A stretch of DNA of 64,000 nt from Nocardioides sp. Root190 (GTDB lineage: Bacteria; Actinomycetota; Actinomycetes; Propionibacteriales; Nocardioidaceae): positions 581,612-645,611 of the forward strand of contig NZ_LMIA01000001.1 in NCBI RefSeq assembly GCF_001428565.1. Direction: 5' to 3'. The position numbers were made by a program, and so were the translations under genes. Positions 17,570-26,159 of the stretch are shown here, piece by piece. How positions within the stretch are numbered: position 1 is the stretch's first letter; each line of letters starts with the position of its first letter. The notes beneath the pieces were generated by a model that made no database searches, was not told the DNA's origin, and saw only the letters and a list, made by a program, of their open reading frames with translations.

Positions 17570-19287
17570 CCGATCACCTCGACCGTTCCGGCGTTGCCGT
17601 CGACCCGAACTCGCATGCCATCACGTAGATCGACGGTACCTGTGCGGGTGTTGGCGACACAGGGCAGTCCCAGCTCGCGGCACACGATGGCGGCGTGGCT
17701 CATCGCCGAGCCGACGTCGGTGACGACCGCCTCGGCGAGCGGGAAGAGCGAGGCCCAGCCGGGGTCCGTCGCCTTGCAGACCATCACGGTGCCGTCGTCG
17801 AAGTCGGCCTCGTCGAGGTCGGTGACGACCTTCACGATGCCCTCGGCGACGCCGGCGCTGACGCCGATGCCGGTCACGACGAGTCCGTCGTGCGGCGCCC
17901 CCGGAGCCTTGAGAGGTCCCGTGTCGGCGGCCTCGGTCACCGGGAGTGAGGTGACCGGGGCGAGTCCGTGCCACACGTGGGGCAGGCGCATCAGGTCGTA
18001 GGCGTCGTGGTCACTGCGACGACGGGCCACGGTCTCGGCCAACGAACCGCCATCGATGACCAGAGCGGAGCGGTCCGTCGCGCGATTGATCCGGTGGAGC
18101 TCGTCGATGGCCAGGAAGCGCACGTCGGCGGGGTCCGCGAGCAGACCCTCCTCGACCAGGCGACGGCCTGCGGTGCGCGCGGCAGCACGGGTCACGTCGA
18201 CGCAGCGCAGGATGTTGGCCCGGCCGGTCTCGCGCCAGTCCGGGGCGTGGGCGGCGAAGCGCAGCAGTGCCCGGGCCGGGACGGCCCGCCAGCGACCGAG
18301 CGCCTCTTCCAGTCGTCGTACGGCGACCGCGTGCTCCTCGGTGCGACGCACGACGAGCGCATCCATGTCCCCGGTACGGCTGCGGTAGCGCTCGGCGAGG
18401 GCGATCACCATCGACGGGTCCTCGCGCCAGGACACCGACTCGACCAGGCCTTCGCGCGGACCGTGGTAACCGTGGCGCTGCAGGAAGGTGTCGATGTCGA
18501 TCTCATCGGCGGAGAGGCGCCACAGGTCCCGCACCAGCTCGAACTCGGCGGTTCCCTGCTCGCTCTTCACCAGCTGGTGGCCGAGCTCGGGCATCCCGGC
18601 CTTCGCCGCCAGCGTCTCGACCTGGCCCATCACACCCTGGCACGCCATCGAGAGGACCATGTGGATCATCAGGACGCGCTCGAACTGGGCACGCGCCTCG
18701 ACCAGCAGTGCGGTGGCACCGGCGAGGTCGAGGTCGTCCGCGGCGAAGGCGGCATGGCGCCACCACTCGGCGATCTCGCGGGCCGTCGGGTCCAGCTCGC
18801 GCATCGCGCGACGCAGCGTGCGTGGGAACTTCACGGCGACGAACGGGTAGCGCCGCATCTTGCGCAGTCCGGTCGGCTCGGGAAGTCCGCCACCCTGGAC
18901 GGAGCCGAAGAGCTGCTCCTCCATCATCGCTGCGGACCCGCCGGGCACCCGGGCAGCCATCTGGCCCATCAGGTCGACGTTGGCGATCGCATGACCGTGG
19001 GAGACCGAGATGAACCGCGCGTCGACGTCGTCCGGCAGCGCGCGCTCGGACTCCGGCATGACGCCGAGATCCACCCAGCAGTCGCGCATCGTCGACTCGG
19101 TCGGCGGGAAGTACAGCGACCAGGTCAGCGGCGTGACCGTGCCGGGCAGACCTTCGTCGACGTTGGCGGTCGTCCACCGCAGCCGGCGCCCCGGGGCGTG
19201 GACGGGGCTGCGCAGCAGGTCGGCCACGGGTGCGCTCGGGACGGGGGTCGGCTTCGTCGTGCGCCGGGTACGAGTCTTCGGTGGCAT
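17566..19287 (-). CDS. PEP-utilising/RPH-like protein lacking the ATP-binding domain (copy 1)
   Basis: A 573-residue protein. The first 45 residues are basic and Pro-rich (MPPKTRTRRTTKP...), followed by a long helical domain of about 420 residues that resembles the substrate-binding domain of rifampicin phosphotransferase (includes RHGYHGPREG), and a C-terminal swivelling phosphohistidine domain with MSHAAIVCRELGLPC, His531 being the phosphorylated residue. The N-terminal ATP-grasp domain of true dikinases is missing, so it must be phosphorylated by another protein, most simply the dikinase-like protein at 23096-24604. Phenylphosphate synthase PpsA has the same architecture. ATG at 19287 chosen because it directly follows the upstream stop at 19289. 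Confidence 0.85.
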   Translation of the reverse strand: MPPKTRTRRTTKPTPVPSAPVADLLRSPVHAPGRRLRWTTANVDEGLPGTVTPLTWSLYFPPTESTMRDCWVDLGVMPESERALPDDVDARFISVSHGHAIANVDLMGQMAARVPGGSAAMMEEQLFGSVQGGGLPEPTGLRKMRRYPFVAVKFPRTLRRAMRELDPTAREIAEWWRHAAFAADDLDLAGATALLVEARAQFERVLMIHMVLSMACQGVMGQVETLAAKAGMPELGHQLVKSEQGTAEFELVRDLWRLSADEIDIDTFLQRHGYHGPREGLVESVSWREDPSMVIALAERYRSRTGDMDALVVRRTEEHAVAVRRLEEALGRWRAVPARALLRFAAHAPDWRETGRANILRCVDVTRAAARTAGRRLVEEGLLADPADVRFLAIDELHRINRATDRSALVIDGGSLAETVARRRSDHDAYDLMRLPHVWHGLAPVTSLPVTEAADTGPLKAPGAPHDGLVVTGIGVSAGVAEGIVKVVTDLDEADFDDGTVMVCKATDPGWASLFPLAEAVVTDVGSAMSHAAIVCRELGLPCVANTRTGTVDLRDGMRVRVDGNAGTVEVIG

Positions 19288-19288
19288 C

Positions 19289-20392
19289 TCAACGCTCCTC
19301 GGGGGACGGCAACTGGGACGGGCGGTAGTCACGCTCGATGACGCCGTACCCGACCTCACCGTCGGGCGCGACGACCCGGACGGTGCTCTGGGTGATGGCC
19401 AGGGCGTCGGGCTCGGTGCGCAGGTCGAGTCCGTTGATGTTCTCGTTGGGCGCGAGGAAGGTCAGCGTGTAGCCGTGCAGCCACCTCGCCCCCAGCTGGT
19501 ACGACGACCCGTCGGCCCGCTCGAAGCCGACGACGAGCTCGCGGGGCTGGTGGGTGCGGACGTCCGCGAGCCCGGTGAACCGGATCGACGCGCCGATCTC
19601 CACGGTGCCGTCCTCGGTCGGGCCGCCCTCGAAGATCGCCTGGGTGCGGTGGTCGACGGCACCCTCGGTGTTCCAGTTGACCAGTCCGTTGACCACTCGC
19701 CCCGAGCCCGGGAAGACGAACACGCAGAAGTGCAGGCCGCCGAGGCGACTGACGTCCCGGGGGCCGCTGGAGTGGTCGCGGATCGCGGTGCCGTCGACGT
19801 CCCATGCCTCGCCGGCCACGCCGGCCCCTGCCGTGAGCCGACCAGTCGCCCGGAAGCCCTGGGTGTGGTGGAAGGCCGCCCACTGCAGACCGTCGATCCC
19901 CAGCGCAGCGTGCATGTCCCACACCGGAGCGACGGCCTCGAGGTCGAGGGCGAAGGTGAACGGACGCGCCGGCCCCGCTCCGATCGGCCCCTGCGACATG
20001 GCGGCCAGGTCAGTCATCTCTCCGGCACCGTCGAACTCCAGGCGCCAGCGCGTCAGTGGCTCCACGCAGGTGATCCGGAGGTTGCCGGTCGCAGGGCCCC
20101 GGTCGTCGGGCGCCCTTCCCCAGGACCGGTCGACCAGCAGCCGACCGTCGGGCAGGAGCGCGATCACCTGCGCCCACCACAGCTCTGGGTCCTCTGGCCA
20201 GCGACCGCAGTGGATGAACGCGCCGACGCCCTCGCCGCCGTCCGCACCCGGTGACCAGACGTGGAAGAACATCGTTTCGCTCCAACCCGGCACGTCCGCC
20301 GGGATGGCATGGAGCATGTCATCGTCCGGATCGACCCCGAACGGGTTGGCCCCGACGAGGACCCGGACGGCGCCGGTGGTGACCGCGCTCAT
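19289..20392 (-). CDS. CrtC-like lipocalin-fold protein (DUF7064/7065 type)
   Basis: A 367-residue protein predicted to be rich in beta-strand. The motif GTAIRDHSSGPRDVSRLG near residue 205 corresponds to the RDRSWG region of the CrtC/AttH-like superfamily, here with His-Ser-Ser-Gly. It is related to the proteins at 12006 and 25230 in overall plan but is clearly divergent. It sits between the luciferase-like gene and RPH-like copy 1 with a one-base overlap (TGATG) upstream and a one-base gap downstream, so it is surely cotranscribed. Binding or hydration of a hydrophobic substrate is the family precedent; no enzyme activity is established here. Confidence 0.7.
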   Translation of the reverse strand: MSAVTTGAVRVLVGANPFGVDPDDDMLHAIPADVPGWSETMFFHVWSPGADGGEGVGAFIHCGRWPEDPELWWAQVIALLPDGRLLVDRSWGRAPDDRGPATGNLRITCVEPLTRWRLEFDGAGEMTDLAAMSQGPIGAGPARPFTFALDLEAVAPVWDMHAALGIDGLQWAAFHHTQGFRATGRLTAGAGVAGEAWDVDGTAIRDHSSGPRDVSRLGGLHFCVFVFPGSGRVVNGLVNWNTEGAVDHRTQAIFEGGPTEDGTVEIGASIRFTGLADVRTHQPRELVVGFERADGSSYQLGARWLHGYTLTFLAPNENINGLDLRTEPDALAITQSTVRVVAPDGEVGYGVIERDYRPSQLPSPEER

Positions 20393-21492
20393 CAGCGTGC
20401 TCCGACAGGGACGGGGGTGCGCCAGGCGGCCGCCACTGCGGCGTTCTGGCCCGGCGTGCTGCCATAGGTCGCGACCTCGTCGGCACCGGCGGCGCGGTAG
20501 TCCTGCAACCGGGCGACGACATCGGCGGTGCTCCCGAGTGCGCAGGACTCCTCGATCCACGAGTCCGGGACCAGACGCGCGGGCTCCAGCAGCTCGATGC
20601 GGTGGAAGGCGGTGTCGGCCATCTCCCCACTGGTCAGCTGCTGGTGGGCACGGAGCCGCTGCACCGGCTCGGGATCCCAGCCGTTGGCGCGGACCGTGGC
20701 GTCGCCGTACTCCTTGGCCTGGAGGTAGGTCACGGCCCGGGCGTGCGCGAGCGCACGCGCCTCGTCCTGGGCGAGGTCGGGGGCGGTGATCACGCACGCC
20801 ACCACCCGGAGGCTGGCGGGGTCGCGGTCGATCCGCTCGCAGGCCTCCCGCAGGCGGGCCACGGCGGCGGCCACCGCATCAGGCGTGAAGAGCGGCGGCA
20901 GGATCACTCCGTCGAAGGCAGTGGCCGCAGCGGCCGCTGCCCGGGGCAGGGCGAACGATCCCGACCACACCTCCGGCGGCGCCCCCTGGTGGACGTCACC
21001 GAGCTTGATCGACTCGTACCGACCGGCCGGCCCGTCGTGCGTCACGACCTCGCCGGCCCACAGCCGGTGCAGGAGCTGCACGTAGTCGACGATCCCGTCG
21101 TAGCCGGCGGTCCGGAGGCCTTCGTGCTTGAGGTAGCCGTGGTCACCACGGCCGAGACCGAGCACGAACCGCTCCCCGAACATCGCCTGCATGGTGGCGC
21201 CGAACGCAGCCATGTGGAGCAGGTGTCGACGGGCCGGCGAGACCAGACCGGTGGCCAGACCGAGGTGTTCGGTGCGCGCTCCGACGGCGCCGAGGAAGAC
21301 GCCCGCCTCCTTGAGGTTCCAACGCTCGGAGAAGAAGATCCGCCTGAATCCGAGCTGTTCGGCCTCGACCGCGTCGGCCAGTCCCTGCCGCGGCGTACGG
21401 ACTGCCGTCTCGTTGGGTACGTCGTCGGGCAGCCGGGACGCGACGCGACCCGCCACGACGTAGGCACTGAGATCGGGGTGCTGGGTTCTCAT
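20392..21492 (-). CDS. luciferase-like (LLM-class) flavin-dependent oxidoreductase
   Basis: A 366-residue TIM-barrel oxidoreductase of the bacterial luciferase superfamily. Typical stretches are EQLGFRRIFFSERW, LGLATGLVSPARRHLLHMA and RFVLGLGRGDHGYL. In actinobacteria many members use F420, others FMNH2; sequence alone does not decide. The ATG at 21492 overlaps the upstream stop as ATGA. It is the only redox enzyme of the nine-gene operon and may oxidise or reduce the compound handled by the phosphotransferase proteins. Confidence 0.87.
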   Translation of the reverse strand: MRTQHPDLSAYVVAGRVASRLPDDVPNETAVRTPRQGLADAVEAEQLGFRRIFFSERWNLKEAGVFLGAVGARTEHLGLATGLVSPARRHLLHMAAFGATMQAMFGERFVLGLGRGDHGYLKHEGLRTAGYDGIVDYVQLLHRLWAGEVVTHDGPAGRYESIKLGDVHQGAPPEVWSGSFALPRAAAAAATAFDGVILPPLFTPDAVAAAVARLREACERIDRDPASLRVVACVITAPDLAQDEARALAHARAVTYLQAKEYGDATVRANGWDPEPVQRLRAHQQLTSGEMADTAFHRIELLEPARLVPDSWIEESCALGSTADVVARLQDYRAAGADEVATYGSTPGQNAAVAAAWRTPVPVGAR

Positions 21493-23099
21493 GCGAGGAC
21501 CTCCACGGTTCCCTTGTCGCCGTCGAGACGGAGCAGTTGTCCGTCCTGGATCCGGTGGCTGCCGGTCTCCGTGCCGCACACGCAGGGGATGCCGAGCTCG
21601 CGGGCGACGATCGGCCCGTGGCTGAGGAGGCCACCGTGGTCGGTGACCACTCCCCCGGCGACGAGGAACAGCGACACCCAGCTCGGGTCAGTGGTCTCGC
21701 AGACGAGGATGTCGCCGTCGTCGAGCTCCACCTCTGCGGGATCGCGGACCACCCGAGCACGACCCTCCACGACACCGCCGCTGGCAGCCACACCGGTCAC
21801 GACATCGCCGACCTGCGCGGCCGCGCCGGCTCCGTCACCGGCCTTGACGACGTCGGGCACTCCGGACCACGACATGGGCAGACGCAGTTCCTGCCGGGTC
21901 CGCAGCTCCTGGGTACGACGGGCCACCAGCACGCGCTGGTCTGTGCGGACACCGGCCACGACCTGGTCGTGGCGCAGGTGGAAGACGTCGTCGCGCTCCG
22001 CGATCACGTCGGCCTCGACGAGCAGCTCACCGAGCCGACGTGCTGCGGCGCGGGCCACGTCGAAGGTCAGCAGGTAGCCCGCCTTGCCCTGTTCTCGCAG
22101 GGCGAGGAAGCGCGAGGCGGTCCGGAGCAGGAACGCGGTCGGACGCCGTCGGAGGCGCGGGGTCGCAGCAAGGAGGGTGGTGATCGCCTCGGCCCGCACC
22201 GCGACCTGGGCAGCGCTCCGTGCCTTGGGCGAGCGGGGCGAGCCCGGCTCGATCGCCCGGTAGTCACCGAGCCGCGCCAGGATCGGCGACGGGTCCTCGC
22301 GCCACACCGATCCGTGCAGCTGGCCCTCACCGGGACCGTGGTAGCCGTGCCGGTCGGAGAACTCCGGCATCGCGATCTCCCCGTGCGCCAGGGCCCACAG
22401 GTCGTGTGCGACCTCGTTCTCGTCCGAGCCGACACCCGAGAGCAGCTGGGCCTCGAGCCCGTCGAACCCGACGGCGGCAGCTGCCTCGGCAACCTTGTCC
22501 GCGAAGCTCGAGCTGATCATCGCGACGCCCATGTGGATCGACATGATCTCCTCGAACCGTGCCCGCGCATCAGCGAGTACGGCGAGACAGCCGGCCTCGT
22601 CGAGGTCCGGGATCCGCGGCAGCTGCTCCAGACGCCACCGGCGCAGCTCGGCGAACATCGCGTCGTGCCGCTTCGGCACACCGATCAGCCACCGCGGCGC
22701 TCGGACGAGGATGGCGGGAAGCCGCTTCATGGAGTTCGCATCGACCGTCTCGGGCCGCGCGTAGCCGAACAGCTGCTTCTCGACCGCTGTGGCCGACGTC
22801 CCGGGCATCACGTTCGCGATCTCCCGGAACATGTCGATGTTGCCGGCACCGCGTCCGGCGAAGACCGCCCAGAAGCAGTCGTCCGCCTGGGTGGGGACGT
22901 GCACGTCGGCATCCGTGTAGACGCCGAGGTCGCGGAACATGCGACGGAACGCCCGCTCCATGGGAGCGAAGACGAAGCTGATCCCGAAGGCGGTGAAGAC
23001 GCCGGGGAAGGCCTCGGCGACATTGCCCGTCGTCCAGGTCGTCTCCGCGCGCGGTGACGGGGTGTCGATCAGGTCGAACATCTCCTCGACGGTGGTCAT
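21489..23099 (-). CDS. PEP-utilising/RPH-like protein lacking the ATP-binding domain (copy 2)
   Basis: A 536-residue protein with the same plan as copies 1 and 3: a helical substrate-type domain (WTTGNVAEAFPGVFTAF at the N-terminus, RHGYHGPGEGQL mid-protein) and a C-terminal phosphohistidine domain. Its catalytic loop reads LLSHGPIVARELGIPC with His494; the residues after His (Gly-Pro) differ from the Ala-Ala of the other copies. The ATP-grasp domain is absent. The ATG at 23099 overlaps the stop of the dikinase-like gene as ATGA, which favours making the two proteins together as a complex. Confidence 0.85.
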   Translation of the reverse strand: MTTVEEMFDLIDTPSPRAETTWTTGNVAEAFPGVFTAFGISFVFAPMERAFRRMFRDLGVYTDADVHVPTQADDCFWAVFAGRGAGNIDMFREIANVMPGTSATAVEKQLFGYARPETVDANSMKRLPAILVRAPRWLIGVPKRHDAMFAELRRWRLEQLPRIPDLDEAGCLAVLADARARFEEIMSIHMGVAMISSSFADKVAEAAAAVGFDGLEAQLLSGVGSDENEVAHDLWALAHGEIAMPEFSDRHGYHGPGEGQLHGSVWREDPSPILARLGDYRAIEPGSPRSPKARSAAQVAVRAEAITTLLAATPRLRRRPTAFLLRTASRFLALREQGKAGYLLTFDVARAAARRLGELLVEADVIAERDDVFHLRHDQVVAGVRTDQRVLVARRTQELRTRQELRLPMSWSGVPDVVKAGDGAGAAAQVGDVVTGVAASGGVVEGRARVVRDPAEVELDDGDILVCETTDPSWVSLFLVAGGVVTDHGGLLSHGPIVARELGIPCVCGTETGSHRIQDGQLLRLDGDKGTVEVLA

Positions 23100-24604
23100 C
23101 GCCCCTCCTCGCTGGTCGAGGTGCCAGGAGCGCCAGCGGCGAGCCTCGCCACCACCGAAGCCGGATCGCTGTCCTCGATCCCGAGCCACTCCCGCAGCGT
23201 CGCCAGGGCCGGATCGTCCGCGGTGGCGGCGGGTTCGACGGCCAGCGCACCGAGGTGGACCGTGCCGCTGCCTCCGTCGACGGTGACGACCTGACCGGCG
23301 AGCGCCATCAGGGTGTCCGTGCCGGTGCCGACCACGCAGGGCAGGCCGAGCTCTCGGCAGACCACGGCGGCATGGGACGTGGAGCCCCCGATCTCGGTCA
23401 CCACGGCCACCGACGCGGCCATGCCGGCCACGTCGTCGGGATCCGTGGTCGGCCGCACCAGGACGACCGATTCGCCGTCGTCGGCACGGTCCTCGGCCTC
23501 ATCGGCGTCGGTCACGACCACGCCGACGGCGATGCCCGGGCAGGCCGGCTTGCCGGTGGCGACGGCGGGCGACGCGGCCACGTCCGCGGCCGCGAGCCGC
23601 GGTCGCAGCAGTGCGCGGACGTCGTCGGGGCGGATCCGGGCGATCGCCTCATCGCGGTCGATCACGCCGGCCTCCGCGAGGTGGATCGCCGAGCGGACCG
23701 CGGCTTCCGGTGCCCGCTTCGCGGGACGGGACTGCAGGAGCCACAGGGTGCCGGACTGCACGGTGAACTCGATGTCCATCACGTCGCGGCCTTCGCGTTC
23801 CAGGGTGCGGGTCGCCTCCATCAGCTCGGCGTGGACCTGCGGCTGGGCCTGGGCGAGTGTGTCGAGCGGGAGGGCGTCGGCCCGGCCCGAGACGACGTCC
23901 TCACCCTGCCCGCGGGCCAACCACTCGCCGTACACGGAGCCACCGCCGGTCAACGGGTCCCGGGAGAACAGGACGCCGGTGCCGGAGTCGTCGTCGAGGT
24001 TGCCGAACACCATGGCCTGCACAGTCACGGCGGTTCCGCCGTCGTCGGGGATGCCGCGCGCGGCGCGATAGGCGATCGCCCGCTTCGAGAACCAGCTCTC
24101 GAGCACGGCACAGACCGCGAGGTAGAGCTGCTCCCACGGGTCCTCCGGAGCCGGGGCGCCGACGACCTTGGCGAACTGCTCCTCGAAGCGGACCCGGGTG
24201 TCGGCGGCGTACGCCGTGCTGCCGGTCTCCTGGGCGAGACGCTCCTGGCTGGCGGCGTTGATCCCGAGGTTGAGAACCGTGTCCATCATCCCGGGCATGC
24301 TGGTGGACGCACCCGACCGGACCGAGACCAGCAAGGGCCGCTCCCCGCCGAAGCAGCGATCGACGGCCTGCTCGATGCCTGCGACGGCCGCGACGACCTC
24401 CTGCCAGATCTCGTCGGGCAGCGTGCCGCCGGCCCGGTGGTAGGCACGGCAGACGTCCGTGGTCACGACGAACGCGGGCGGCACCGGGATGCCGAGTCCG
24501 AGCATCTGCTGGATGCTCCACGCCTTGCCGCCGATCTCCTCGCGGCTGTGGCCGCCGTCGCCGGCCAGCGCCACGACGGAACCCGTCGAGACGACCGTGC
24601 TCAC
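23096..24604 (-). CDS. pyruvate-phosphate-dikinase-like protein, ATP-grasp plus phosphohistidine domains only
   Basis: A 502-residue protein with the N-terminal nucleotide-binding half of PPDK (GGKAWS 26-31, VRSGASTSMPGMMDTVLNLG 95-114, and DIEFTVQSGTLWLLQSRPAK near 310-330) and the swivelling domain with STSHAAVVCRELGLPC, His411. The C-terminal PEP/pyruvate TIM barrel of true PPDK, about 350 residues, is missing, so pyruvate cannot be the acceptor in the usual way. It is the only member of the operon able to use ATP. Likely role: autophosphorylation and phosphate transfer to the three RPH-like partners or their substrate. GTG start at 24604, overlapping the upstream stop as GTGA. Confidence 0.88.
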   Translation of the reverse strand: MSTVVSTGSVVALAGDGGHSREEIGGKAWSIQQMLGLGIPVPPAFVVTTDVCRAYHRAGGTLPDEIWQEVVAAVAGIEQAVDRCFGGERPLLVSVRSGASTSMPGMMDTVLNLGINAASQERLAQETGSTAYAADTRVRFEEQFAKVVGAPAPEDPWEQLYLAVCAVLESWFSKRAIAYRAARGIPDDGGTAVTVQAMVFGNLDDDSGTGVLFSRDPLTGGGSVYGEWLARGQGEDVVSGRADALPLDTLAQAQPQVHAELMEATRTLEREGRDVMDIEFTVQSGTLWLLQSRPAKRAPEAAVRSAIHLAEAGVIDRDEAIARIRPDDVRALLRPRLAAADVAASPAVATGKPACPGIAVGVVVTDADEAEDRADDGESVVLVRPTTDPDDVAGMAASVAVVTEIGGSTSHAAVVCRELGLPCVVGTGTDTLMALAGQVVTVDGGSGTVHLGALAVEPAATADDPALATLREWLGIEDSDPASVVARLAAGAPGTSTSEEGR

Positions 24605-25218
24605 AGCGCCCGTCCTGCGGCGGCCTCGTCGGCCCGGGTCAGTCCGGCGAGTCCGATCAGCTCTTCGTGCAGCTCGAACCACACCGTGTGATAGCTGTCC
24701 GCGAGCGGGCGGGCGAACCAGCTGTGGTCGCCCTCGCGGATCAGCTGGAGGGCCCGTGCGAACTTCGCCGGGTAGTGGCCGAGCCGGGGTGCGAGGTCGA
24801 CGAATCGCTGCAGCAGTGGGGCAAAGGCCACGTCGAGGACACCGAGGTCGTCGATCACCGCGCCGTCGTAGGTCGCGTCCGTGTGGTCGTTGGGCGTCGA
24901 CTCGTCCTTGAGCTGCCAGCGCGTCATCAGCGCCTTGAGCACGTTGTTGTGGTCGTCGAACTCGTGATAGGCGGCCACCAGGGCTGCCCGGTCGACGGTG
25001 TCCCGCTCCTCGGCGAGCTCGGCCTCCAGCGCGATGCGCCCGACCGGGGTGAGCTTGAGGCGCTCGCGCGCCTCCTCGATGTGACCGGCCGCCTGCAGGT
25101 CGCGCAGGATCGGCGCAGCGGCGTCACCGGAAAGGCCGGCGGCCGCAGCGAGGTCGTCGGCCTTGGCGCGGCCCTTGAGCCGCACGGCCTGGAAGAGGCG
25201 GAGTCGTTCGTTCGTCAT
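24601..25218 (-). CDS. winged-helix protein with C-terminal helical domain
   Basis: A 205-residue protein. Residues 1-70 look like a winged helix (FQAVRLKGRAKADDLAAAAG, then SGDAAAPILRDLQAAGHI as recognition helix and LTPVGR as wing end). Residues about 75-205 are helical with conserved-looking aromatics (FVDLAPRLGHYPAKFARAL). It could be an operon-specific regulator or, since such modules accompany PEP-utilising proteins, a structural subunit. It is translationally coupled to the dikinase-like gene and lies 11 bases after the CrtC-like gene. Confidence 0.65.
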   Translation of the reverse strand: MTNERLRLFQAVRLKGRAKADDLAAAAGLSGDAAAPILRDLQAAGHIEEARERLKLTPVGRIALEAELAEERDTVDRAALVAAYHEFDDHNNVLKALMTRWQLKDESTPNDHTDATYDGAVIDDLGVLDVAFAPLLQRFVDLAPRLGHYPAKFARALQLIREGDHSWFARPLADSYHTVWFELHEELIGLAGLTRADEAAAGRAL

Positions 25219-25229
25219 GGCGGGTCTCC

Positions 25230-26159
25230 TCAGTGGACGCGGTGGACGATGCCCTGCTCGAAGAAGCCCGCGCCGGGCTTCCCGTCGAGCTCGAGCTGCA
25301 TGAAGTCGTCATAGGTGCCGAAGGCCGGACCGTCGGTCTCCGCGCCCATGGGCACGAAGAAGCCGGCGAGGCGATCGGTGAGGGTGACCACCCGGACCGA
25401 CCCGTCGTCGAGGGTCAGCGTGGTGGCGAGGAACTGCGCGGCCGCCGTACGACGGAAGCCGATCTCCTTGATCGAGTGCGACCCGGCGGCGTCGATCACG
25501 AAGCCGTCCGCCTTGAGCACCCCGTTGGTGCCGAGGAACTTCATCGCGGTGACGAAGACCTGTCCGGGGGTGCCGTCGGCATCGGCGAAGACACCGACCA
25601 GTCCGGCGTACTCGGCCCATTGGGCCGACTCGTCGCGGAATCCCCAAGTGCGGTCGCGCATCCCGAAGCCGTCGATCTCGTAGCGCGCCCCGTCGACCTC
25701 GAAGGTGCCGACCAGGCGGCAGGCCTGCTGGAAGTGCTGCAACGGCTTGCCCGGAACGAGGGCCGGGATCAGGTCGTTCAGCGAGTAGTCGGCCGGCTGG
25801 TGCACCGGGGAGTTGGTGAGTCGTGCGACCAGGTCGGGGTGGTCGACCGTGATGGTGCCGTCCAGGCCGAAGGAGATGCTGGTGCTCTCGAAGGAGCCGG
25901 GCTCGAGCTCCTCGATGACCTCGACGACCTCGCCGCCGCCGAGCAGGACCGAGCAGCGCGCGCGTCGGGCACCGGTGCCGTTGGGTGAGGTGGAGAGGTG
26001 GAAGGTGCCGAAGACCTGACGCTCGACGTCCCAGAAGGACAGGTAGGCGTTGTCCTTCCAGACCGGGTCACCCGGACCCGCCTCGTCGTTGTGGATGGGT
26101 TCGGCCAGCGGCCCCCAGAGGTCGGTGCCGGTCGTGGTGGGCTCAGTGGTCGCGGTCAT
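25230..26159 (-). CDS. CrtC-like lipocalin-fold protein (DUF7064/7065 type)
   Basis: A 309-residue protein, the second CrtC-like member of this operon. It contains YEIDGFGMRDRTWGFRD (about residues 158-174), the clearest RDRxWG signature of the three in this window, in a strand-rich sequence with many aromatics. Its ATG overlaps the stop of RPH-like copy 3 as ATGA. The pairing of a CrtC-like gene directly with an RPH-like gene happens twice in this operon, suggesting that the two act on the same molecule (inference). Confidence 0.75.
   Translation of the reverse strand: MTATTEPTTTGTDLWGPLAEPIHNDEAGPGDPVWKDNAYLSFWDVERQVFGTFHLSTSPNGTGARRARCSVLLGGGEVVEVIEELEPGSFESTSISFGLDGTITVDHPDLVARLTNSPVHQPADYSLNDLIPALVPGKPLQHFQQACRLVGTFEVDGARYEIDGFGMRDRTWGFRDESAQWAEYAGLVGVFADADGTPGQVFVTAMKFLGTNGVLKADGFVIDAAGSHSIKEIGFRRTAAAQFLATTLTLDDGSVRVVTLTDRLAGFFVPMGAETDGPAFGTYDDFMQLELDGKPGAGFFEQGIVHRVH

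Noticed and set aside
17968-24691. Several long plus-strand frames opposite the phosphotransferase operon
   Set aside because: Low-complexity composition and no start signals; the minus-strand genes have conserved motifs and coupled junctions.
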